64,000 nucleotides of DNA from positions 32,908,402-32,972,401 of the forward strand of contig NC_088301.1 in the NCBI RefSeq assembly GCF_032854445.1, given 5' to 3'. Made by a program: the position numbers and the translations under genes. Below the pieces are notes generated by a model. It saw nothing but the letters and a program-made list of their open reading frames with translations, was not told where the DNA came from and did not search any database. Source of the stretch: Liolophura sinensis (lineage: Eukaryota; Mollusca; Polyplacophora; Chitonida; Chitonidae). Of this stretch, positions 36,259 through 48,010 are shown in pieces (position 1 is the stretch's first letter; each line of letters opens with the position of its first letter).

Positions 36259-39157
36259 AGAGAAAGAAGCTGTAAAAAATCTTGACATAGGTGACTGGAA
36301 AAATCTGGACCTTACATGCCGGCAGCTGGGAGGGGTGCCTAGCAACGCCAAGGGGACGTCACTCGCAGCCTTGTCACCACCTGTCTCCTTGTGTCCTCTC
36401 GCCAGAATTTCAAACTTTCACCATTAAAACTCATACCTGCCCAAAGCTTAGACAATTTCCATCATTTTCATACCAAGCATGCACTTGTACACCAAAAACG
36501 GCAGGCTGGCAGCAAAAAAAGACTTTACACCCTAAAATACACAGAACTACAATCGTCCCTACTGAAAAAACGCAAGTTGTAATGGGGTCTGTGTCCTATC
36601 ACACCAGCCAACTTTTTTTAAAATCAATCATTTTTGCACCACATAATGCTTACTACCTCTAAACCTCACACATAAAGTTACAGCTTGATACATGCAAAAA
36701 CTTTTCAGTAGGAGGAATTTAACTTGGGGTACCCCTATCTTGGAAATGTGTCTGTTTGTCCGTCCTCAAGCACCAAGTTCAAAGCTCTGTAGTGCACATA
36801 CCATTGAAAATATCTTAACCAGGTCAAATGTTTTGGAAAGCTGGTATGTATATCTGCAAGAAAAATGAAAAAATTCAATGACAAAGTATATTTACATTTT
36901 CCATTGACAAACATTTAGAAAATTATGGATTTTTCAAGTAGATTTTCTTGTTTACAGCAGTGTTAAGAAAATACTTAAAAAGGCCAAAAGTGTCAAAATA
37001 TATATCAAAAGACATGTATATTATCTGACAATTCACTTACAAAATATAGGACATACCTTTTAGCAACTTTGTGCAAAATTTGACTTAAAGTGATACAGGT
37101 GGGTAGCAAAGCGGAGTTTCAAAATTCCAGAAAGTACATTTTGATCACCATCAAAGTAAACATATGCATCCAAATTGATATAGAAATGCTCATAGGCAGA
37201 GTTTCCATGGATAGGGCTAAAGAAAAGACTAGTATCCCTTTTACATAGTGATTCAACATGATAAAACCCTTTAAAAGATCACCCACTATCCCCCCCACAC
37301 ACACACTACCCCCCTTTCCCGTCTCCCCCATGGCTGCCATTGGTTGGCTGGCTTACCTCAACTCACAGTGCAAAAGAATCCCACCACCTGTGTTGTTGCC
37401 TCAGACTAATTTAGTACTTTCCACATAACAAACACCAAGTGTGACACTGGCATCTACAAGAGATAAGTAGAGGGGAGAATATGAATTTGCCACTTACAAA
37501 AATAAAGCCACACAGTACATGCACATTGGTCATTCAGACAGTCAGCAAGGCAACCCTCCCAAGACATGTTGAAGGGACCCAAGAAGAGGGGAAAAGCTAT
37601 ACTTTTTAACCTGTAACAACACAGAAATCCTCAAATAATCAGTGAGAAATTACATCCGTAATCAGGTTCCACACTGGGTGTTGCTGGGTGGGCATGAGGA
37701 ATGGACATTCAAACTGTCCGTACATATATGAGAAACCTGTGACGTTTTCCCCGTTGGGGGGGTGGGGGGGCCGGAGGGGTATGTGTCATGGTGTAGTACC
37801 GGACCAATGACGGGGATTCTAGGTCGGCCAAGGGAGTGGAAGACTGCATCCGAATGGTCAGGCCTTTGAGGAAGCTGAACGGCTAGCAGACCCCACTCAC
37901 CTAGGTAGATCCCAGTTCAATATATGCATAAACAAGGCAAAGTTCACTGACGCCATGTTTGGGAGACAAGATCTAAAGAGGGAAACCAAGACAAAAGCTC
38001 AATAGGTATTAAACTAGGATGTGAAAGACATATGTAGCTGTCTAATTTCTAACTTGTGTGTGAGGACATTGGAACATAAAAAAAATCCCAGCTGCCAGGG
38101 AGGTGGATGCCACACTGGGCAGATACTAAAACAAAAACTCCTTTGAGATGTCGCAGAACAGCGTACTATGTTCTGGTGGAAAAAACAGACACCTGGTGGG
38201 GCAGAGACTCATTTTCACAAGGGCAATATTCCAACAGATCACACTCACATGTATGCTAGAAACTTGAAATTGATCATTTTTGTTCCAACGCCACACATAC
38301 TGTGTGAGTGCACATGTAACTTGTCAGAGGAATGAATATACACATGCAATGAAAACTACATGCCTACAGTGGTTTATTTTTAAGTTTAAAGAGGAAAATT
38401 TACCTTGTCCACTTCAAGTCTATGCCAAAAACAGCAGACAGTGTTTCAGCAGAGATGCCTGTTTTTCATGTTTTGTGACCTGCAGGATGATTTGAAGCAA
38501 CATTTACCTAGTGTGTGGTGGCACACATGGGAGGAACCTGACTTGGTTTGTAAATTAAATGCACACTGGCCCTCTCTACTACTCTAGCCAAGTAAATTAA
38601 TCTGCTGATGTGGTTTTTATCCAGCTGTGTGAGGCTGGGCCCTTATATGTGATGCAAGGCCTTATTGACCATCCTTAATCACACCACCCTATCTATCAGC
38701 CACATACTCCAATTTCACTCGCAGCACTCAAATTTTGCATATTTATCAAATGTCAGCCCCAAAAGAGACATTTAAAAACCAGGAACAATGAAACATTGTC
38801 TGTGTTTGTTCCAGTCTGTTTATTTACTCCTGTACTACCCTTGACCACAGAGCGTTTTAGCCGATTTTTAGACAAAATGGATATGTGGGGAAAATATAGA
38901 ATTAAAAAGCTTTAAAACTGCTCAATCAAGTTCCATGTCAATGCAAACCACATCGCAGATGTACCCACCAAATATTATCAGGCTGTTGCCAAATCTGAGC
39001 ACACAGTGACATATTACATGTTTTGGCACAAGTGGACAGATCAGGCCACAGGACCCCCATTAGTTTTCCATAAGCGACAATGTTAACGTTTAGCGCTGTA
39101 GCTCAGTCCCAAACATTCCGAGGCCAATAAGCTTTGGTGCATACCTGGCCCAGCCTG
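36259..39157. repeat. Array unit 6 (indel-rich)
   Basis: 2,899 bp. Many one-base gains and losses, mostly in homopolymers, that no other unit shares. This looks like uncorrected sequencing error rather than biology. Confidence 0.9.
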
Positions 39158-40179
39158 AGAGAAAGAAGCTGTAAAAATCTTGACATAGGTTGACTGGAAA
39201 AATCTGGACCTTTACATGCCGGCAGCTGGGAGGGGTGCCTAGCAACGCCAAGGGGGACGTCACTCGCAGCCTGGTCACCACCTGTCTCCCTTGTGTCCTC
39301 TCGCCCAGAATTTCAAACTTTCACCATTAAACTCATACCTGCGCAAAGCTTAGACAATTTCCATCATTTTCATACCAAGCATGCACTTGTACACTAAAAA
39401 CGGCAGGCTGGCAGCAAAAAAGACTTTACACCTAAAATACACAGAACTACAATCGTCCCTACTGAAAAACGCAAGTTGTAATGGGGTCTGTGTCCTATCA
39501 CACCAGCCAACTTTTTTTAAAATCAATCATTTTTGCACCACATAATGCTTACTACCTCTAAACCTCACACATAAAGTTACAGCTTGATACATGCAAAAAC
39601 TTTTCAGTAGGAGGAATTTAACTTGGGGTACCCCTATCTTGGAAATGTGTCTGTTTGTCCGTCCTCAAGCACCAAGTTCAAAGCTCTGTAGTGCACATAC
39701 CCTTCAAAATATCTTAACCAGGTCAAATGTTTGGAAAGCTGGTATGTATATCTGCAAGAAAAATGAAAAAATTCCAATGACAAAGTATTTTACATTTTCC
39801 ATTGACAACATTTAGAAAATTATGGATTTTCAAGTAGATTTTCTTGTTTACAGCAGTGTTAAGAAAATACTTAAAAGCCAAAAGTGTCAAAATATATATC
39901 AAAAGACAGGTAATTTATCTGACAATTCACTTAGCAAATATAGGACATACCTTTTAGCAACTTTGTGCAAAATTTGACTTAAAGTGATACAGGTGGGTAG
40001 CAAAGCGGAGTTTCAAAATTCCAGAAAAGTACATTTGAACACCATCAAAGTAAACATATGCATCCAAATTGATATAGAAATGCTCATAGGCACAGTTTCC
40101 ATGGATAGGGCTAAAGAAAAGACTAGTATCCCTTTTACATAGTGATTCACATGATAAAACCCTTTAAAAGATCACCCAC

Positions 40180-40212
<33 letters not shown>

Positions 40213-42061
40213 ACCTCGCTTTCCCATCTCCCCCATGGCCTGCCATTGGTTGGCTGGCTTACCTCAACTCACAGTGCAAAAGAATCCCACCACCTGTGTT
40301 GTTTGCCTCAGACTAAATTAGTACTTTCCACATAACAAACACCAAAGTGTGACACTGGCATCTACAAGAGATAAGTAGAGGGGAGAAATATGAATTTGCC
40401 ACTTACAAAAATAAAGCCACACAGTACATGCACATTGGTCATTCAGACAGTCAGCAAGGCAACCCTCCCAAGACATGTGAAGGGACCCAAGAAGAGGGGA
40501 AAAGCTATACTTTTTACCTGTAACAACACAGAAATCCTCAAATAATCAGTGAGAAATTACATCCGTAATCAGGTTCCACACTGGGTGTTGCTGGGTGGGC
40601 ATGAGGAATGGACATTCAAACTGTCCGTACATATATGAGAAACCTGTGACGTTTCCCCGGTTGGGGGGGTGGGGGGGGCCGGAGGGGTATGTGTCATGGT
40701 GTAGTACCGGACCAATGACGGGGATCTAGGTCGGCCAAGGGAGTGGAAGACTGCATCCGAATGGTCAGGCCTTTGAGGAAGCTGAACGGCTAGCAGACCC
40801 CCACTCACCTAGGTAGATCCCAGTTCAATATATGCATAAACCAGGCAAAGTTCACTGACGCCATGTTTGGGAGACAAGATCTAAAGAGGGAAACCAAGAC
40901 AAAAGCTCAATAGGTATTAAAACTAGGATGTGAAAGACATATGTAGCTGTCTAATTTCTAACTTGTGTGTGAGGACATTGGAAACATAAAAAAAATCCCA
41001 GCTGCCCAGGGAGGTGGATGCCACACTGGGCCAGATACTAAAACAAAAACTCCTTTGAGATGTCGCAGGAACAGCGTACTATGTTCTGGTGGAAAACAGA
41101 CACCTGGTGGGGCAGAGACTCATTTTCACAAGGGCAATATTCCAACAGATCACACTCACATGTATGCTAGAAACTTGAAATTGATCATTTTTGTTCCAAC
41201 GCCACACATACTGTGTGAGTGCACATGTAACTTGTCAGAGGAATGAATATACACATACAATGAAAACTACATGCCTACAGTGGTTTATTTTTAAGTTTTA
41301 AAGAGGAAAATTTACCTTGTCCACTTCAAGTCTATGCCCAAAACAGCAGACAGTGTTTCAGCAGAGATGCCTGTTTTTCATGTTTTGTGACCTGCAGGAT
41401 GATTGAAGCACATTTACCTAGTGTGTGGTGGCACACATGGGAGGAACTGACTTGGTTTGTAAATTAAATGCACACTGGCCCTCTCTACTACTCTAGCCAA
41501 GTAAATTAATCTGCTGATGTGTTTTTATCCAGCTGTGTGAGGCTGGGCCCTTATATGTGATGCAAGGCCTTATTGACCATCCTTAATCACACCACCCTAT
41601 CTATCAGCCACATACTCCAATTTCACTCGCAGCACTCAAATTTTGCATTATTTATCAAATGTCAGCCCCAAAAGAGACATTTTAAAACCAGGAACAATGA
41701 AACATTGTCTGTGTTTGTTCCAGTCTGTTTATACTCCTGTACTACCCTTGACCACAGAGCGTTTTAGCCGATTTTTAGACAAAATGGATATGTGGGGAAA
41801 ATATAGAATTAAAAAGCTTTAAACTGCTCAATCAAGTTCCATGTCAATGCAAACCACATCGCAGATGTACCCACCAAATATTATCAGGCTGTTGCCAAAT
41901 CTGAGCACACAGTGACATATTACATGTTTTGGCACAAGTGGACAGATCAGGCCACAGACCCCCATTAGTTTTCCATAAGCGACAATGTTAACGTTTAGCG
42001 CTGTAGCTCAGTCCCAAACATTCGAGGCCAATAAGCTTTGGTGCATACCTGGCCCAGCCTG
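39158..42061. repeat. Array unit 7 (indel-rich)
   Basis: 2,904 bp. Carries AGCCTGGTCACC (shared with unit 8) and an extended C run near 40182-40197. Also rich in private one-base indels. Confidence 0.9.
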
Positions 42062-44969
42062 AGAGAAAGAAGCTGTAAAAATCTTGACATAGGTTGACTG
42101 GAAAAATCTGGACCTTTACATGCCGGCAGCTGGGAGGGGTGCCTAGCAACGCCAAGGGGACGTCACTCGCAGCCTGGTCACCACCTGTCTCCTTGTGTCC
42201 TCTCGCCCAGAATTTCAAACTTTCACCATTAAAACTCATACCTGCGCAAAGCTTAGACAATTTCCATCATTTTCATACCAAGCATGCACTTGTACACTAA
42301 AAACGGCAGGCTGGCAGCAAAAAAAGACTTTACACCCTAAAATACACAGAACTACAATCGTCCCTACTGAAAAACGCAAGTTGTAATGGGGTCTGTGTCC
42401 TATCACACCAGCCAACTTTTTTTAAAATCAATCATTTTTGCACCACATAATGCTTACTACCTCTAAACCTCACACATAAAGTTACAGCTTGATACATGCA
42501 AAAACTTTTCAGTAGGAGGAATTTAACTTGGGGTACCCCTATCTTGGAAATGTGTCTGTTTGTCCGTCCTCAAGCACCAAGTTCAAAGCTCTGTAGTGCA
42601 CATACCGTTGAAAATATCTTAACCAGGTCAAATGTTTTGGAAAGCTGGTATGTATATCTGCAAGAAAAATGAAAAAAATTCCAATGACAAAGTATTTTAC
42701 ATTTTCCATTGACAAACATTTAGAAAATTATGGATTTTCAAGTAGATTTTCTTGTTTACAGCAGTGTTAAGAAAATACTTAAAAGCAAAAGTGTCAAAAT
42801 ATATATCAAAAGACAGGTAATTTATCTGACAATTCACTTAGCAAATATAGGACATACCTTTTAGGCAACTTTGTGCAAAATTTGACTTAAAGTAATACAG
42901 GTGGGTAGCAAAGCGGAGTTTCAAAATTCCAGAAAAGTACATTTTGATCACCATCAAAGTAAACGTATGCATCCAAATTGATATAGAAATGCTCATAGGC
43001 ACAGTTTCCATGGATAGGGCTAAAGAAAAGACTAGTATCCCTTTTACATAGTGATTCACATGATTAAAACCCTTTAAAAGATCACCCACTCCCCCCCCCC
43101 ACACACACACTACCCCCCTTTCCCGTCTCCCCCATGGCTGCCATTGGTTGGCTGGCTTACCTCAACTCACAGTGCAAAAGAATCCCACCACCTGTGTTGT
43201 TGCCTCAGACTAAATTTAAATTAGTACTTTCCACATAACAAACACCAAAGTGTGACACTGGCATCTACAAGAGATAAGTAGAGGGGAGAAATATGAATTT
43301 GCCACTTACAAAAATAAAGCCACACAGTACATGCACATTGGTCATTCAGACAGTCAGCAAGGCAACCCTCCCAAGACATGTTGAAGGGACCCAAGAAGAG
43401 GGGAAAAGCTATACTTTTTAACCTGTAACAACACAGAAATCCTCAAATAATCAGTGAGAAATTACATCCGTAATCAGGTTCCACACTGGGTGTTGCTGGG
43501 TGGGCATGAGGAATGGACATTCAAACTGTCCGTACATATATGAGAAACCTGTGACGTTTCCCCGGTTGGGGGGGTGGGGGGGCCGGAGGGGTATGTGTCA
43601 TGGTGTAGTACCGGACCAATGACGGGGATTCTAGGTCGGCCAAGGGAGTGGAAGACTGCATCCGAATGGTCAGGCCTTTGAGGAAGCTGAACGGCTAGCA
43701 GACCCCACTCACCTAGGTAGATCCCAGTTCAATATATGCATAAACCAGGCAAAGTTCACTGACGCCATGTTTGGGAGACAAGATCTAAAGAGGGAAACCA
43801 AGACAAAAGCTCAATAGGTATTAAACTAGGATGTGAAAGACATATGTAGCTGTCTAATTTCTAACTTGTGTGTGAGGACATTGGAAACATAAAAAAAATC
43901 CCAGTTGCCCAGGGAGGTGGATGCCACACTGGGCCACATACTAAAACAAAAACTCCTTTGAGATGTCGCAGGAACAGCGTACTATGTTCTGGTGGAAAAA
44001 CAGACACCTGGTGGGGCAGAGACTCATTTTCACAAGGGCAATATTCCAACAGATCACACTCACATGTATGCTAGAAACTTGAAATTGATCATTTTTGTTC
44101 CAACGCCACACATACTGTGTGAGTGCACATGTAACTTGTCAGAGGAATGAATATACACATGCAATGAAAACTACATGCCTACAGTGGTTTATTTTTAAGT
44201 TTAAAGAGGAAAATTTACCTTGTCCACTTCAAGTCTATGCCCAAAACAGCAGACAGTGTTCCAGCAGAGATGCCTGTTTTTCATGTTTTGTGACCTGCAG
44301 GATGATTTGAAGCACATTTACCTAGTGTGTGGTGGCACACATGGGAGGAACCTGACTTGGTTTGTAAATTAAATGCACACTGGCCCTCTCTACTACTCTA
44401 GCCAAGTAAATTAATCTGCTGATGTGTTTTTATCCAGCTGTGTGAGGCTGGGCCCTTATATGTGATGCAAGGCCTTATTGACCATCCTTAATCACACCAC
44501 CCTATCTATCAGCCACATACTCCAATTTCACGCGCAGCACTCAAATTTTGCATTATTTATCAAATGTCAGCCCCAAAAGAGACATTTTAAAAACCAGGAA
44601 CAATGAAACATTGTCTGTGTTTGTTCCAGTCTGTTTATACTCCTGTACTACCCTTGACCACAGAGCGCTTTAGCCCATTTTTAGACAAAATGGATATGTG
44701 GGGAAAATATAGAATTAAAAAGCTTTAAAACTGCTCAATCAAGTTCCATGTCAATGCAAACCACATCGCAGATGTACCCACCAAATATTATCAGGCTGTT
44801 GCCAAATCTGAGCACACAGTGACATATTACATGTTTTGGCACAAGTGGACAGATCAGGCCACAGACCCCCATTAGTTTTCCATAAGCGACAATGTTAACG
44901 TTTAGCGCTGTAGCTCAGTCCCAAACATTCCGAGGCCAATAAGCTTTGGTGCATACCTGGCCCAGCCTG
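42062..44969. repeat. Array unit 8
   Basis: 2,908 bp. It has a private 6-bp insertion (TTTAAA) near 43213. Near its end it carries CACGCGCAGC and AGCCCATTTTT, the variants that also mark the units with the 458-bp deletion, but it lacks the deletion itself. Confidence 0.9.
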
Positions 44970-44980
44970 AGAGAAAGAAG
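44957..44980 (-). other. Candidate micro-exon g of a minus-strand transcript (unit 8/9 boundary)
   Basis: 24 bases (phase 0 to 0, LLSLRLGQ) between TTTTTACAG and GGCCAG|GTATGC. A second acceptor, TTTCTCTCAG, lies inside it. The left end of the whole array falls within this element, so unit 1 has no complete copy. Confidence 0.2.
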
Positions 44981-45149
44981 CTGTAAAAATCTTGACATAG
45001 GTTGACTGGAAAAATCTGGACCTTTACATGCCGGCAGCTGGGAGGGGTGCCTAGCAACGCCAAGGGGACGTCACTCGCAGCCTCGTCACCACCTGTCTCC
45101 TTGTGTCCTCTCGCCCAGAATTTCAAACTTTCACCATTAAAACTCATAC

Positions 45150-45204
45150 CTGCGCAAAGCTTAGACAATTTCCATCATTTTCATACCAAGCATGCACTTG
45201 TACA
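45150..45204 (-). other. Candidate exon f of a minus-strand transcript (unit 9)
   Basis: 55 bases between CTGCCGTTTTTAG and GCGCAG|GTATGAG. The only open frame (VQVHAWYENDGNCLSFAQ) begins after one base, exactly the phase left by exon e, and ends in phase 0. The acceptor AG is mutated to GG in units 3-6. Confidence 0.3.
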
Positions 45205-45514
45205 CTAAAAACGGCAGGCTGGCAGCAAAAAAAGACTTTACACCCTAAAATACACAGAACTACAATCGTCCCTACTGAAAAACGCAAGTTGTAATGGGGG
45301 TCTGTGTCCTATCACACCAGCCAACTTTTTTTAAAATCAATCATTTTTGCACCACATAATGCTTACTACCTCTAAACCTCACACATAAAGTTACAGCTTG
45401 ATACATGCAAAAACTTTTCAGTAGGAGGAATTTAACTTGGGGTACTCCTATCTTGGAAATGTGTCTGTTTGTCCGTCCTCAAGCACCAAGTTCAAAGCTC
45501 TGTAGTGCACATAC

Positions 45515-45566
45515 CGTTGAAAATATCTTAACCAGGTCAAATGTTTTGGAAAGCTGGTATGTATAT
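45515..45566 (-). other. Candidate exon e of a minus-strand transcript (unit 9)
   Basis: 52 bases between TTTTTCATTTTTCTTGCAG and CAACG|GTATGT, both very strong sites. One open frame (IHTSFPKHLTWLRYFQ) ends in phase 2, which fits exon f. Confidence 0.3.
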
Positions 45567-45766
45567 CTGCAAGAAAAATGAAAAAATTCCAATGACAAAG
45601 TATTTTACATTTTCCATTGACAAACATTTAGAAAATTATGGATTTTCAAGTAGATTTTCTTGTTTACAGCAGTGTTAAGAAAATACTTAAAAGCCAAAAG
45701 TGTCAAAATATATATCAAAAGACAGGTAATTTATCTGACAATTCACTTAGCAAATATAGGACATAC

Positions 45767-45927
45767 CTTTTAGCAACTTTGTGCAAAATTTGACTTAAAG
45801 TGATACAGGTGGGTAGCAAAGCGGAGTTTCAAAATTCCAGAAAAGTACATTTTGATCACCATCAAAGTAAACGTATGCATCCAAATTGATATAGAAATGC
45901 TCATAGGCACAGTTTCCATGGATAGGG
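45767..45927 (-). other. Candidate exon d of a minus-strand transcript (unit 9)
   Basis: 161 bases between CTAGTCTTTTCTTTAG and AAAAG|GTATGTCC. One frame reads strikingly like protein (AYEHFYINLDAYVYFDGDQN, then VLFWNFETPLCYPP) but stops 28 bases before the donor. A second frame is open from 45964 to a stop near the donor. No frame crosses the full exon. Confidence 0.25.
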
Positions 45928-46066
45928 CTAAAGAAAAGACTAGTATCCCTTTTACAAAGTGATTCACATGATAAAACCCTTTAAAAGATCACCCACTCCC
46001 CCACACACACACACACTACCCCCCTTTCCCGTCTCCCCCATGGCTGCCATTGGTTGGCTGGCTTAC

Positions 46067-46164
46067 CTCAACTCACAGTGCAAAAGAATCCCACCACCTG
46101 TGTTGTTGCCTCAGACTAATTTAGTACTTTCCACATAACAAACACCAAAGTGTGACACTGGCAT
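46067..46164 (-). other. Candidate exon c of a minus-strand transcript (unit 9)
   Basis: 98 bases between the acceptor CCCTCTACTTATCTCTTGTAG and the donor GTTGAG|GTAAGC. All three frames contain stops, so if it is an exon it is non-coding. The intron to exon b would be only 45 bases. Confidence 0.2.
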
Positions 46165-46209
46165 CTACAAGAGATAAGTAGAGGGGAGAAATATGAATTT
46201 GCCACTTAC

Positions 46210-46322
46210 AAAAATAAAGCCACACAGTACATGCACATTGGTCATTCAGACAGTCAGCAAGGCAACCCTCCCAAGACATGTTGAAGGGACCCAAGAAGAG
46301 GGGAAAAGCTATACTTTTTAAC
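46210..46322 (-). other. Candidate exon b of a minus-strand transcript (unit 9)
   Basis: 113 bases after the acceptor TTTCTGTGTTGTTACAG. Only the frame that fits the phase-2 end of exon a is open (LKSIAFPLFLGPFNMSWEG, then several Cys). The donor is TTTTT|GTAAGTGG. If that donor is skipped the frame runs a further 24 codons to a stop. Confidence 0.3.
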
Positions 46323-46612
46323 CTGTAACAACACAGAAATCCTCAAATAATCAGTGAGAAATTACATCCGTAATCAGGTTCCACACTGGGTGTTGCTGGG
46401 TGGGCATGAGGAATGGACATTCAAACTGTCCGTACATATATGAGAAACCTGTGACGTTTCCCCGGTTGGGGGGGTGGGGGGGCCGGAGGGGTATGTGTCA
46501 TGGTGTAGTACCGGACCAATGACGGGGATTCTAGGTCGGCCAAGGGAGTGGAAGACTGCATCCGAATGGTCAGGCCTTTGAGGAAGCTGAACGGCTAGCA
46601 GACCCCACTCAC

Positions 46613-46684
46613 CTAGGTAGATCCCAGTTCAATATATGCATAAACCAGGCAAAGTTCACTGACGCCATGTTTGGGAGACAAGAT
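46613..46684 (-). other. Candidate exon a of a minus-strand transcript (unit 9)
   Basis: 72 bases between a long pyrimidine-rich acceptor (GGTTTCCCTCTTTAG|ATC) and a consensus donor (CCTAG|GTGAGT). One frame reads NMASVNFAWFMHILNWDLP, entering and leaving in phase 2; it contains an ATG in good context. The exon repeats in every unit. Confidence 0.3.
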
Positions 46685-47829
46685 CTAAAGAGGGAAACCA
46701 AGACAAAAGCTCAATAGGTATTAAACTAGGATGTGAAAGACATATGTAGCTGTCTAATTTCTAACTTGTGTGTGAGGACATTGGAAACATAAAAAAAATC
46801 CCAGTTGCCCAGGGAGGTGGATGCCACACTGGGCCACATACTAAAACAAAAACTCCTTTGAGATGTCGCAGGAACAGCGTACTATGTTCTGGTGGAAAAA
46901 CAGACACCTGGTGGGGCAGAGACTCATTTTCACAAGGGCAATATTCCAACAGATCACACTCACATGTATGCTAGAAACTTGAAATTGATCATTTTTGTTC
47001 CAACGCCACACATACTGTGTGAGTGCACATGTAACTTGTCAGAGGAATGAATATACACATGCAATGAAAACTACATGCCTACAGTGGTTTATTTTTAAGT
47101 TTAAAGAGGAAAATTTACCTTGTCCACTTCAAGTCTATGCCCAAAACAGCAGACAGTGTTTCAGCAGAGATGCCTGTTTTTCATGTTTTGTGACCTGCAG
47201 GATGATTTGAAGCACATTTACCTAGTGTGTGGTGGCACACATGGGAGGAACCTGACTTGGTTTGTAAATTAAATGCACACTGGCCCTCTCTACTACTCTA
47301 GCCAAGTAAATTAATCTGCTGATGTGTTTTTATCCACCTGTGTGAGGCTGGGCCCTTATATGTGATGCAAGGCCTTATTGACCATCCTTAATCACACCAC
47401 CCTATCTATCAGCCACATACTCCAATTTCACTCGCAGCACTCAAATTTTGCATTATTTATCAAATGTCAGCCCCAAAAGAGACATTTTAAAAACCAGGAA
47501 CAATGAAACATTGTCTGTGTTTGTTCCAGTCTGTTTATACTCCTGTACTACCCTTGACCACAGAGCGTTTTAGCCGATTTTTAGACAAAATGGATATGTG
47601 GGGAAAATATAGAATTAAAAAGCTTTAAAACTGCTCAATCAAGTTCCATGTCAATGCAAACCACATCGCAGATGTACCCACCAAATATTATCAGGCTGTT
47701 GCCAAATCTGAGCACACAGTGACATATTACATGTTTTGGCACAAGTGGACAGATCAGGCCACAGACCCCCATTAGTTTTCCATAAGCGACAATGTTAACG
47801 TTTAGCGCTGTAGCTCAGTCCCAAACATT

Positions 47830-48010
47830 CCGAGGCCAATAAGCTTTGGTGCATACCTGGCCCAGCCTGAGAGAAAGAAGCTGTAAAAATCTTGACATAG
47901 GTTGACTGGAAAAATCTGGACCTTTACATGCCGGCAGCTGGGAGGGGTGCCTAGCAACGCCAAGGGGACGTCACTCGCAGCCTCATCACCACCTGTCTCC
48001 TTGTGTCCTC
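47830..48010. promoter_or_regulatory. GC-rich promoter-like block in each full unit (unit 10 shown)
   Basis: The unit is AT-rich except for this stretch. It contains CCAAT (47836-47840), an RFX/X-box-like GGTGCCTAGCAAC (47946-47958, one mismatch from the usual palindrome), and a CRE half-palindrome GACGTCAC (47967-47974) eight bases further on. An X-box next to a CRE is a known promoter arrangement in animals. The same sites are in units 2-9 and 13. Unit 1 lacks the CCAAT and the deletion-bearing junctions lack all three. Confidence 0.35.

Larger units (their letters stand above)
44970..47869. repeat. Array unit 9 (reference unit)
   Basis: 2,900 bp, clean. Used here as the reference for the minus-strand splice-site ladder. 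Confidence 0.9.
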
